This document shows, piece by piece, positions 18,268 to 26,633 of a stretch of 64,000 bases of DNA (positions are counted from its first letter, which is position 1; the number at the start of each line of letters is the position of its first letter). The notes under the pieces were generated by a model. That model was not told the DNA's origin. It made no database searches and saw nothing but the letters and a program-made list of their open reading frames with translations. The DNA is from Chryseobacterium indicum (GTDB lineage: Bacteria; Bacteroidota; Bacteroidia; Flavobacteriales; Weeksellaceae). Made by a program: the position numbers and the translations under genes. The stretch is from NCBI RefSeq assembly GCF_021504595.1, contig NZ_JACSGT010000001.1, positions 3,100,001-3,164,000 on the forward strand. The letters are read 5' to 3'.

Positions 18268-19680
18268 ATGAGCAGAAAGAATAAGAAAAATTTAATTCTT
18301 GAAAATATAAAACTCTTAAATGCGGGAGCTAAAGGAGTGGCAATAGGAAGAACAGAAGAAGGGAAAACCGTAATGGTTTCCGGAGCAATTCCGGGAGATG
18401 TGGTGAATGTAAGAGTGAAAAAAGCAAAGTCCAAATACTTTGAAGGTGAAGCTTTGGAAGTTCTGGAAAAATCGCCTTACAGAGTAGAGCCGAAATGTGT
18501 TCACTTCGGAGTTTGCGGAGGCTGCAAATGGCAGAATATGAGCTATGAGAAACAGCTTGCTTTCAAACAGGAGGAAGTGTACAATAATATTAAAAGAATC
18601 GGAGGAATTGAAAATTTTGAGACCGTTCCGATTTTAGGTTCGGAAGAACAGTATTTTTACCGAAATAAAATGGAGTTTTCTTTCTCCAATTCCCGTTGGC
18701 TTACCCAATATGAGATCAGTTCCGAAGAAAATTTCGGAAGCAGAGATGCTTTAGGGTTTCACATTCCGGGGATGTGGAGCAAAATTCTTGATCTTAAAGA
18801 ATGTTTCCTTCAGGAAGATCCTTCGAATGTGATCCGATTGGCAGTAAAACAGTATGCTGTAAATGAAGGCTTAGACTTCTTTGATGTCCGCAATCACGAA
18901 GGTTTTTTGAGAACTTTAATGATGAGACAAAACTCGAAAGGCGAATGGATGGTTCTTTTCCAGCTTTTCAGAGAAGAAAAAGAGAGCAGAGAAAAACTAT
19001 TCGGCTTTTTGCTTGAAAAATTCCCACAGATCAAAACTCTGGTCTATGCAATCAATCCGAAAGCCAACGATTCTATTTATGATCTGGATATCAATGTGTA
19101 TTTCGGGGAAGGTTATTTAATGGAAGAAATGGATGGTCTGAAGTTTAAAATCGGCCCGAAATCATTTTTTCAGACCAACTACAAACAGGCTTTGGAATTA
19201 TACAGAAAAACGCTTGAATTTGCAGATTTAAAAGGAGATGAAGTAGTATATGATCTTTATACGGGAACAGGAACAATTGCTCAGTATGTAGCCAGAAATG
19301 CAAAGCAGGTGATCGGGATAGAATCTGTACAGGAAGCCATAGATGCAGCGATTGAACACGCCGAACTGAATGGTCTTACGAATACAACATTCTATTGCGG
19401 AGATATGAAAGATATTTTCAATGATGATTTCCTCGCAAATCATCCAAAAGCAGATGTTTTGATCACGGATCCGCCAAGAGACGGAATGCACCAGAAAGTG
19501 GTTGAACAGATTTTAAAGCTTTCTCCGGAAAAAGTGGTTTATGTAAGCTGCAACTCTGCTACACAGGCAAGAGATTTAGCCTTAATGAAAGAACAATATA
19601 ATGTCGTGAAGATTTTGCCTGTGGATATGTTCCCGCAGACACATCACGTAGAAAATATTGCGTTGTTGATTAAGAAATAA
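18268..19680 (+). CDS. rlmD: 23S rRNA (uracil-5)-methyltransferase RlmD/RumA family
   Basis: This 470-residue protein has an N-terminal TRAM RNA-binding domain (residues about 5-65), a 4Fe-4S ligand set CVHFGVCGGCKWQ near residue 77 with a later cysteine, and a C-terminal SAM-dependent methyltransferase domain. It carries the SAM motif DLYTGTGTIAQ, the ITDPPRDGMH motif and the catalytic cysteine in YVSCNSATQARDL. It methylates a uracil in 23S rRNA; the exact position is assigned by family only. It precedes the DUF6452 and DUF6048 genes, a common neighbourhood in Flavobacteriia. Confidence 0.93.
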   Translation: MSRKNKKNLILENIKLLNAGAKGVAIGRTEEGKTVMVSGAIPGDVVNVRVKKAKSKYFEGEALEVLEKSPYRVEPKCVHFGVCGGCKWQNMSYEKQLAFKQEEVYNNIKRIGGIENFETVPILGSEEQYFYRNKMEFSFSNSRWLTQYEISSEENFGSRDALGFHIPGMWSKILDLKECFLQEDPSNVIRLAVKQYAVNEGLDFFDVRNHEGFLRTLMMRQNSKGEWMVLFQLFREEKESREKLFGFLLEKFPQIKTLVYAINPKANDSIYDLDINVYFGEGYLMEEMDGLKFKIGPKSFFQTNYKQALELYRKTLEFADLKGDEVVYDLYTGTGTIAQYVARNAKQVIGIESVQEAIDAAIEHAELNGLTNTTFYCGDMKDIFNDDFLANHPKADVLITDPPRDGMHQKVVEQILKLSPEKVVYVSCNSATQARDLALMKEQYNVVKILPVDMFPQTHHVENIALLIKK

Positions 19681-19756
19681 TTTAATTACTTTTGAAGGAA
19701 TCAAATCTTAAGATGAAATGCCGGATTTGTCCGGTAAAGTAAAACAAAATGTTCAG

Positions 19757-20239
19757 ATGAAATATTTTAAATTTTTAATTGCCATTTCCTTTATCAGTCT
19801 GCTGTTTTCATGCGGAGGAGATAACGATATCTGCGAAAGCGGGGAAGGAACCCCACGAATGAGAGTTTCTTTCAAAACACAGGCAACCGATAAGGAAAGA
19901 ACGCTGGATTCTCTTTATGTAGCGGTAGATTACGGTTCCGGAAAAGTGCAGTTGGGAGGACAGGCTAAAATTACGTCAAGGGTTATTCCTTTAAGGGTAG
20001 ACAATTCTGCGTATACAGATATTTATTTCAGAACTACCAATAAAGGTGCGGAATCTAAAGTAAGAGTAAATTACACTACGAAATCTGCATATGTTTCTCC
20101 GGGATGCGGAATAAAGCTTACCTACGAAAATTTAAATTCTGTATTAGATCCAAACACAACGACTCCGGTAAAGGAAATTCAGGCCGGACAAAATTTTATA
20201 GAGAATGAAGACAAGACTAATCTTTTCCTTCTTTTTTAG
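19757..20239 (+). CDS. DUF6452-like lipoprotein
   Basis: The ATG at 19757 is preferred because it begins the signal sequence MKYFKFLIAISF, with lipobox LLFSCGGD; an upstream ATG at 19718 would put 13 polar residues before it. The mature part (about 140 residues) is predicted beta-rich, contains DICESGEGTPRMRVSF, and fits the DUF6452 family of small flavobacterial lipoproteins with no known function. Its last 35 bp overlap the start of the next gene, suggesting coupled translation. Confidence 0.85.
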   Translation: MKYFKFLIAISFISLLFSCGGDNDICESGEGTPRMRVSFKTQATDKERTLDSLYVAVDYGSGKVQLGGQAKITSRVIPLRVDNSAYTDIYFRTTNKGAESKVRVNYTTKSAYVSPGCGIKLTYENLNSVLDPNTTTPVKEIQAGQNFIENEDKTNLFLLF

Positions 20240-20870
20240 TGTAATCAGTCTTTTGAGTTTTGCTCAGGAGAAGAAAGATAAGGAAATTGCAAAGGAAAAA
20301 TGGAAATATGAACCGAATTTCATGATCGGTTTTGATGTTCTGAATACGGGAGTTTCTTTCTTTTCAGACAGAAAGCTGTATCAGGGATTTGTGTCTTCAA
20401 AGCTGAAAGATAATCTTCATGCCATCGCAGAAGCCGGTTTCGAATCTAATGTTTATCAAAAGAATGGGTATGACGGAAAAGCAAATGGACCTTTCGTAAA
20501 GATCGGAGCCTTTTATATGCTGGCTAAAGATCTTGAAAATGAATTTAATGGTTTCTATGCGGGGGGAAAAGTAGCCGGTTCATTTTACAAACAGGAATAT
20601 ATGGCAGTTCCGGTTCGTGGTTACGGTGGAAGCAGCTCTGCAATATCTTTTCCTTCCTCTACACAGTCATCTTATTGGCTGGAAGGAACACTGGGAGGAA
20701 GAGTACAGCTTTTTGAAACTAATTTCTACATTGATGTCAATCTTCAGCCGAGATATCTGGTATATACCACAAAGCAGGATGAAATCCAGCCCATGATCGT
20801 GCCGGGATTCGGCAGAAGCTCGTCTAAATTCGGAATGGGCTTTGCCTGGAATCTGGCGTATAAATTTTAA
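20205..20870 (+). CDS. DUF6048-like outer-membrane beta-barrel protein
   Basis: This 221-residue protein has signal peptide MKTRLIFSFFFSVISLLSFAQ. The mature sequence alternates aromatic and polar residues and ends in WNLAYKF, with a terminal aromatic residue, as outer-membrane beta-barrels do. It matches what I know of the DUF6048 family that accompanies DUF6452 downstream of rlmD in Flavobacteriia. The pairing suggests a lipoprotein-barrel complex in the outer membrane. Its function is unknown. Confidence 0.85.
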   Translation: MKTRLIFSFFFSVISLLSFAQEKKDKEIAKEKWKYEPNFMIGFDVLNTGVSFFSDRKLYQGFVSSKLKDNLHAIAEAGFESNVYQKNGYDGKANGPFVKIGAFYMLAKDLENEFNGFYAGGKVAGSFYKQEYMAVPVRGYGGSSSAISFPSSTQSSYWLEGTLGGRVQLFETNFYIDVNLQPRYLVYTTKQDEIQPMIVPGFGRSSSKFGMGFAWNLAYKF

Positions 20871-21024
20871 ATCAGTACATTAAAGCAAGGTATACTTTTG
20901 AATTTTTAAAGGGTTATATTTTAAATAAAATTTTTAATCTATTATATGTTAATTGTTAAAATTAATACATAAATATGATTTTTATATTTTTTTTAATTAA
21001 GTTTGGATTTTTTGATGTTTTTTC

Positions 21025-21056
21025 TTTGATTTTTAAGTAATGTATGAGTATTTTTG
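21025..21056 (+). promoter_or_regulatory. Promoter of first protease gene
   Basis: TTTG at 21025-21028 and TATTTTTG at 21049-21056 are spaced by 20 bp, a full match to the Bacteroidota consensus. The start codon is 22 bp downstream. Confidence 0.7.
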
Positions 21057-21078
21057 AGATATTAAAAATATTATTAAT

Positions 21079-23994
21079 ATGAAAAAACTCATTACTACCT
21101 TTTTATGTAGTTTAATTGGAAGTACAGCTATTGCTCAATGGACTCCAGCTACATTCGCAGGGAGATCGGAAAAATCTTCTAATATTAGAAGTTACTATAA
21201 GTTAGATCTTGCGAAAATAAGAAGCCAACTTAAAGATGCACAAGAATCAGGAAAAAATGCTAGACCCGTAGAAATTTCATTGCCAACGATGGATGGTAAA
21301 ATCGAAAGATTTTCAGTGTATAGCTTTCCGGTTGTAGTAAAAGAACTAGCAGATCAGTATCAATTGGGATCATATGTTGGTGTAGGAATTGATGATCCTT
21401 CCAAATATTTGAGATTTTCAGTTGCTCCAAATGATTTCCAGTCAATGGTTATTAAAGATGGAGTTTACGAATTTATTGAACCTCAAAATGCTGATAAAAC
21501 AATTTACGGAGTACATCCTAAAACGAATAAGGCTCAAGGAGGTTTTGTTTGTAGTATGAATGAAAGTGTATTATCGAAAAAACAAATAGACGCTTTATAT
21601 TCAAGAGGAAAAACATTTGATAAAAACCCTACTAACTTTGCTAAATCTTCTGATCAGAAATACAGAACCATGAGATTAGCAATGTCTGTAACAGGGGAGT
21701 ATACACAGTTTTTTGGTGGAACGGTAGCAGGAGCTCTTACTGCAATTAACGCCACAATGACTAGAGTAAACGGTGTTTTTGAAAAAGATTTTGCATTGCA
21801 CTTAATTCTACAAAATTTCCCGGGAGTTATTTACACCAATGCTGCCACGGATCCATACTCTGCGGCATCTGCCGGTGCAGGAGGTGCTTGGAATCTTGAA
21901 TTGCAAAATACTTTAACAGCAAATGTAGGAAATGCGAATTATGACATTGGTCATTTATTTGGTGCTTCCGGAGGTGGGGGAAATGCAGGATGTATTGGTT
22001 GTGTATGTACAGATCCTACTACTGCTGAACCAGAAGGTAAAGGATCTGGATTTACCTCTCCTGCAAACGGAATTCCTCAGGGAGACAGTTTTGATATAGA
22101 TTATGTAGCTCACGAGATGGGTCATCAATTAGGAGCTAACCACACATTCTCTATGGATGTAGAAGGGACAGGGGTTAATATGGAACCAGGATCAGGTTCC
22201 ACTATTATGGGATATGCAGGTATTACTGGGGCTACAGACGTACAAGCGCACTCAGATCCTTATTTTCATGTTGCAAGTATTTTGCAGGTTGAAGATAATC
22301 TTACTACCACAACCTGTGATATTGAAACTTCTGTTACGAATAATCCTCCGGTAATAGGAGCCCTTTCAGATTATACAATTCCGAAAGGAACTGCATTTGT
22401 TCTTACGGGAACAGCTACAGATCCCGAAAATGATCCAATGACTTATACTTGGGAGCAATTTGATGATACGGATATTCCGGTAACAAGTGTAACAGGAAAT
22501 AACACAACAGGAGCATTGTTTAGATCTTTGTCTCCAACAGCTACAGGAAATACAAGATATTTTCCAAAATTATCTTCAGTATTAGCCGGAAACCTTACAG
22601 TTCCTGCAGACTGGGAAACTGTTTCGAATGTTGCAAGACCTACTAATTTTGTATTAACGGTAAGAGATAATAACCCAACCACAACATCTCAGCAAACACA
22701 AAGTGATATTTTAACGGTTACGGTAACTAATGACGGACCATTTAAAATCAACACTACTCAGGTTTATCATAATGCTCCATCAATAGTATCATGGGATGTA
22801 GCAAATACTGCTGCTGCTCCGTATAATTCTGCAAACGTAAAAATTGATTATACAACAAATAACGGAACAACTTGGACTGTTCTTTCTGCTTCTACACCTA
22901 ATGATGGATCGGAAACTTATACTTTTCCGGTAGCGTTAAATGGACAGAATATTAAATTGAGAATTTCTTCAATAGGAAATGTTTTCTATGCAGTTAAGCA
23001 AATGTTAGTAACAAGTGCTGCGGCATGTAATGGTAGTGCTCCTACTGGTATTGCAATTTCCAATGTTACAGCTTCTTCTGCTGTAATAAGCTGGAATTCA
23101 ATTCTAAATGCTACTTACCAGATAAGATATAAAAAAGTTACTGAAACAGCATGGCAACAAACAACTTCCTCTACCAATACTGTTACTTTAAATAATCTGG
23201 AAGAAGGTGTTAAATATGATGTACAAGTTGCAGCAGTTTGCTCAGGAACTTTAGGTACATTCTCTGCGAATAATCAATTCGTTACTCAATCATCAGTTTC
23301 ATATTGTGCATTATCATCAGCTGATCCATCAGAAGAATACATTTCTAATGTTACATTGGCAAATCTTAATAACACTTCAGGAGCAAGTACCTATACGGAT
23401 TACGGAACTGACCCTACAAAAATTATAAATCTGCTAAGCGGATCTAATAATAATACAGTTTCCGTAACCAAAACTTGGCCGGTTGATATATATTCTGAGG
23501 CAGTAAGAGTATGGATTGATTTTAATAGAGATGGAACATTTGATACAAGTGAAATGGTAATGAATGCAGCAGCAAATTCTACTCCAACAGTAAGTGCTAC
23601 GTTTACAGTGCCATCTACAGCAGTTCAAAATAAAATGCTTAAAATGAGAGTTGCATTACGTTATAATACATCACCAGAAGCATGTACATCTTATACTTAT
23701 GGCGAAGTTGAAGACTACAACGTATTCGTTACATCCACTATTTTATCAACAAGCGATATTAGTAATCCGGAAAGTAATATTGAAGTATATCCAAACCCAG
23801 CTTCGGATGTTCTAAATATTACAAAAGTTTCTGGTAAAGCTAAATATGAAATTTATAATGCAGTAGGGCAATTAGTGAAAGCAGGAAATATTGATAATAA
23901 TCAGGTGAGAGTTTCTGAATTGGTTAAAGGAACTTATATTATCACTGTAAAAGAGGGTAATATCTCTGAAAACATTAAGTTTATTAAAAAGTAA
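21079..23994 (+). CDS. Secreted M12B (reprolysin)-like zinc metalloprotease with T9SS type A tail
   Basis: This 971-residue protein has signal peptide MKKLITTFLCSLIGSTAIAQ, then a propeptide-like domain to about residue 200. The metalloprotease domain carries HEMGHQLGANH near residue 345 and the Met-turn GSGSTIMGYAGI. Ig/cadherin-like and fibronectin type III segments follow (APTGIAISNVTASSAVISW), then a GEVEDY domain near residue 880 and a T9SS type A sorting domain (YPNPASDVLNI ... NIKFIKK). It is expected to be secreted through T9SS and either released or surface-bound. It is a paralogue of the proteins at 26634 and 29900, and its tail DNA is nearly identical to that of the next gene. Confidence 0.92.
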   Translation: MKKLITTFLCSLIGSTAIAQWTPATFAGRSEKSSNIRSYYKLDLAKIRSQLKDAQESGKNARPVEISLPTMDGKIERFSVYSFPVVVKELADQYQLGSYVGVGIDDPSKYLRFSVAPNDFQSMVIKDGVYEFIEPQNADKTIYGVHPKTNKAQGGFVCSMNESVLSKKQIDALYSRGKTFDKNPTNFAKSSDQKYRTMRLAMSVTGEYTQFFGGTVAGALTAINATMTRVNGVFEKDFALHLILQNFPGVIYTNAATDPYSAASAGAGGAWNLELQNTLTANVGNANYDIGHLFGASGGGGNAGCIGCVCTDPTTAEPEGKGSGFTSPANGIPQGDSFDIDYVAHEMGHQLGANHTFSMDVEGTGVNMEPGSGSTIMGYAGITGATDVQAHSDPYFHVASILQVEDNLTTTTCDIETSVTNNPPVIGALSDYTIPKGTAFVLTGTATDPENDPMTYTWEQFDDTDIPVTSVTGNNTTGALFRSLSPTATGNTRYFPKLSSVLAGNLTVPADWETVSNVARPTNFVLTVRDNNPTTTSQQTQSDILTVTVTNDGPFKINTTQVYHNAPSIVSWDVANTAAAPYNSANVKIDYTTNNGTTWTVLSASTPNDGSETYTFPVALNGQNIKLRISSIGNVFYAVKQMLVTSAAACNGSAPTGIAISNVTASSAVISWNSILNATYQIRYKKVTETAWQQTTSSTNTVTLNNLEEGVKYDVQVAAVCSGTLGTFSANNQFVTQSSVSYCALSSADPSEEYISNVTLANLNNTSGASTYTDYGTDPTKIINLLSGSNNNTVSVTKTWPVDIYSEAVRVWIDFNRDGTFDTSEMVMNAAANSTPTVSATFTVPSTAVQNKMLKMRVALRYNTSPEACTSYTYGEVEDYNVFVTSTILSTSDISNPESNIEVYPNPASDVLNITKVSGKAKYEIYNAVGQLVKAGNIDNNQVRVSELVKGTYIITVKEGNISENIKFIKK

Positions 23995-24014
23995 ATAAAC
24001 AATATACACTTATA

Positions 24015-24047
24015 AAAGCTCTGGAATTTTATTTCAGAGCTTTTTTT
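24015..24047 (+). terminator. Terminator after first protease
   Basis: AAAGCTCTG pairs with CAGAGCTTT, followed by a T run. The same hairpin recurs after the next gene at 26203. Confidence 0.85.
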
Positions 24048-24121
24048 ATAATGTAGTAATGGTTTTTTAATTTTTGTTGTTGAATATTTTTAATTTAACG
24101 TTTATTTTTATTCAAAACAAT

Positions 24122-24129
24122 TATATTTG
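24122..24129 (+). promoter_or_regulatory. -7 element of M43 protease gene
   Basis: TATATTTG is an exact TAnnTTTG match 18 bp before the start codon. The -33 region is only T-rich. Confidence 0.5.
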
Positions 24130-24147
24130 TGAATATTAATACATTAT

Positions 24148-26181
24148 ATGCGAAAATCTACTACTTTTAAAGCTGTACTTTTTTTATCTTCTTTTATTGC
24201 TGCAGACTTGGCAGCTCAGAATTTTACTAAAAGAAAAGCTGATTTTAATGTTGAAAAGTCTCCTTCTGAACTAGCACAATCCTTCGGGTTCAACAGATGT
24301 TCAACAACCGAGTATGAAGAGTTTTTACAAAAAACATTTCCGGGAAGAATGACTGCCGAGCAGTTTGAATCCTGGCTGGCTCCCTTAGTGGAGAAGGCGA
24401 AAGCAAATAAATCCCAAAACGGAAATATTATTACCATTCCAGTCGTAGTACACGTTATTCATAGTGGCCAGAATTTAGGGGTAGCTCCAAATATTGTTGA
24501 TGAACAGGTAATGTCTCAGATAACAGTAATGAATAATGATTTCAGAAGACTGGCAGGAACTCCCGGATTTAATACTAACGCAGTAGGAGCAGATACCATG
24601 ATTCAGTTTGCCTTAGCCAAAGTAGATCCCAATGGAAATCCCACCAATGGAATTGATCGCGTAAACCTTTGCCAGACTACATGGTCTCAGGCGGAGATTA
24701 ACTCTTTTGTAAAGCCGGAAACAATTTGGGATCCTACCCAATATATGAATATGTGGAGTGTAAGTTTCACAAGTTCTAGCTTATTAGGATATGCGCAGTT
24801 TCCGTCCAATTCTAATTTGGGAGGTTTAAATACTATTGGAGGTGAAGCGTATACCGATGGTGTAGTCGCCAATTATGCAACTTTCGGAAGCAGTGATTAC
24901 AATGTGAATAATTCTTTCCTGCTTGCCGCGCCTTATGATAAAGGGAGAACGATGACCCACGAAGTAGGCCACTTTTTAGGATTGAGACATATCTGGGGAG
25001 ATAATTCTTCCTGCGTTGTAAATGCTGCCGACAGTAATAAAGATTATTGTCCGGATACCCCTGCTGCAAGCGCTCCTAATTACAACTGTGTAACGGTAGA
25101 TTCATGTCCTTCCGCTCCTGGAAACGATATGATCCAAAATTACATGGATTATACAACAGATACGTGTATGAATGTCTTTACTGTAAATCAAAAAGACAGA
25201 ATAACCGCCGTAATGAATAATTCTCCCAGAAGAGTTGAACTGAAAACATCCACAAAAGATATTGCAATACCTTTATTTGCAAATGATGCTGAGGTGAAAC
25301 TTGAAAGAGAATGCTCCACGGTGAATTGTTCAAGCACAACACAGGCTCCGAAAATTTCTCTTTACAACAGGGGAACAGCTACGATGACTTCTGCAGTAAT
25401 AACTTATACACTAAATGGGAATGTTCAGATCTACAACTGGAGCGGAAGCTTGGCTCAGGATAAATATACAATTATTACGCTTCCTATGAGTTCCACAGCT
25501 CTGGGAGGTCAGTTAAATATTAACGTAGCATCTATAAACGGAGTTGCAGACCAAAGGACGTCGAACAGCAATATAACCGTAAATTATCTTGGAGCTCCTG
25601 CGAGAGTGAATACCAACGTAGTATTTAATCTTCAGTTGGATAACTATGGAAGCGAGACTTCATGGGCGCTGACCAACAGTGTGGGAACCGTAATTTATAG
25701 CAGCCCTGTAAGTGGATACACCGACTCAGGAGCAACACTTCCTGCACTCATTACTGAGAACTGGTCATTAAACCCAGATGAATGCTATACCTTTACCATT
25801 AACGATTCTTACGGTGACGGGCTTTATCCTTACGGTGGATATTATAATATCAAAACTCAGGGAGGGGTAACTTTACTTTCAGGATCGCACTTCAGTTCTA
25901 CGCAGAGCAGATTCTTAAAGGCACAGGTTTTATCAGCCAGCGATCTGGCTAATCCTGAAAATAATATTCAGATATATCCAAACCCAGCTTCGGATGTTCT
26001 AAATATTACAAAAGTTTCAGGTAAAGCTAAATATGAAATTTATAATGCAGTAGGGCAATTAGTAAAAGCAGGAAATATTGATAATAATCAGGTGAGAGTT
26101 TCTGAACTAATTAAAGGAACTTACATTATTACTGTAAAAGAGGGTAGTATCTCTGAAAACATTAAGTTTATTAAAAAGTAA
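24148..26181 (+). CDS. Secreted M43 (pappalysin-like) zinc metalloprotease with T9SS type A tail
   Basis: This 677-residue protein has an N-terminal signal segment (MRKSTTFKAVLFLSSFIAADLAAQ) and a catalytic domain whose zinc motif HEVGHFLGLRH is near residue 270 and Met-turn QNYMDYT near residue 330. Cysteine pairs around it are typical of pappalysins. A beta-rich domain containing SYGDGLYPYGG follows, then a T9SS type A sorting domain ending NIKFIKK. The catalytic part is unrelated to its neighbours, but the last 70 residues and the terminator match the upstream gene almost base for base. Role: extracellular proteolysis. Confidence 0.92.
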   Translation: MRKSTTFKAVLFLSSFIAADLAAQNFTKRKADFNVEKSPSELAQSFGFNRCSTTEYEEFLQKTFPGRMTAEQFESWLAPLVEKAKANKSQNGNIITIPVVVHVIHSGQNLGVAPNIVDEQVMSQITVMNNDFRRLAGTPGFNTNAVGADTMIQFALAKVDPNGNPTNGIDRVNLCQTTWSQAEINSFVKPETIWDPTQYMNMWSVSFTSSSLLGYAQFPSNSNLGGLNTIGGEAYTDGVVANYATFGSSDYNVNNSFLLAAPYDKGRTMTHEVGHFLGLRHIWGDNSSCVVNAADSNKDYCPDTPAASAPNYNCVTVDSCPSAPGNDMIQNYMDYTTDTCMNVFTVNQKDRITAVMNNSPRRVELKTSTKDIAIPLFANDAEVKLERECSTVNCSSTTQAPKISLYNRGTATMTSAVITYTLNGNVQIYNWSGSLAQDKYTIITLPMSSTALGGQLNINVASINGVADQRTSNSNITVNYLGAPARVNTNVVFNLQLDNYGSETSWALTNSVGTVIYSSPVSGYTDSGATLPALITENWSLNPDECYTFTINDSYGDGLYPYGGYYNIKTQGGVTLLSGSHFSSTQSRFLKAQVLSASDLANPENNIQIYPNPASDVLNITKVSGKAKYEIYNAVGQLVKAGNIDNNQVRVSELIKGTYIITVKEGSISENIKFIKK

Positions 26182-26202
26182 ATAAACAATATACACTTAT
26201 AT

Positions 26203-26233
26203 AAGCTCTGGAATTTTATTTCAGAGCTTTTTT
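26203..26233 (+). terminator. Terminator after M43 protease (duplicate of 24015)
   Basis: AAGCTCTG pairs with CAGAGCTT and is followed by T. The sequence is a near copy of the upstream gene's terminator. Confidence 0.85.
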
Positions 26234-26357
26234 ATGATTTAATAGCTGTTTTCTCTTTTGATACATATTTATTTAGTGTGAATCTTAATTGAAAAACTGA
26301 TATGCTTCATGCCGGAAATATTATTACGGTTTATGGTAATAGACAAACAATATAATA

Positions 26358-26465
26358 ATGAATAAGTTGTTGTTTTGTCATCAATTAAATATGGAATTTG
26401 TGATCATTACTAAAGGAAAAGCAGGAAACGATTGGCAATTAAGTTCATTAAAAAATAATAAATAA
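26358..26465 (+). CDS. Possible 35-residue small protein or gene remnant
   Basis: ATG at 26358 opens a short frame (begins MNKLLFCHQLN, ends LSSLKNNK) that stops 22 bp before a clear intrinsic terminator. No family is recognised. A terminator with no larger gene before it suggests either a real small gene, a small RNA, or the 3' remnant of a lost secreted-protein gene. Coding status is uncertain. Confidence 0.25.
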   Translation: MNKLLFCHQLNMEFVIITKGKAGNDWQLSSLKNNK

Positions 26466-26487
26466 TTAATCAAATTATTAATGATAA

Positions 26488-26526
26488 AATAATCTCCGGA
26501 AAAATCTGGAGATTATTTATTTTTTA
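26488..26526 (+). terminator. Orphan terminator
   Basis: AATAATCTCC pairs with GGAGATTATT, followed by a T-rich stretch. It has no long gene directly upstream on the plus strand. Confidence 0.75.
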
Positions 26527-26599
26527 TGAAGTTACAATAGTAAAAAATATTTTTTAAGTTAATATAGGTGCTAATATGATATTTATTGCATAAAATGGC

Positions 26600-26607
26600 T
26601 ATATTTG
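26600..26607 (+). promoter_or_regulatory. -7 element of second M12B-like gene
   Basis: TATATTTG is an exact match to the consensus, 26 bp before the start codon. No well-spaced TTTG is seen. Confidence 0.5.
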
Positions 26608-26633
26608 GCAGGTAAATTTAATTTAAAAAAGCT

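Larger units (their letters stand above)
26234..26633. other. Intergenic stretch between M43 and second M12B-like gene
   Basis: This 400-bp stretch holds a 35-codon frame (26358-26465) followed by its own terminator hairpin (26488) and the promoter of the next gene (26600). Nothing else coding is seen. Confidence 0.6.
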
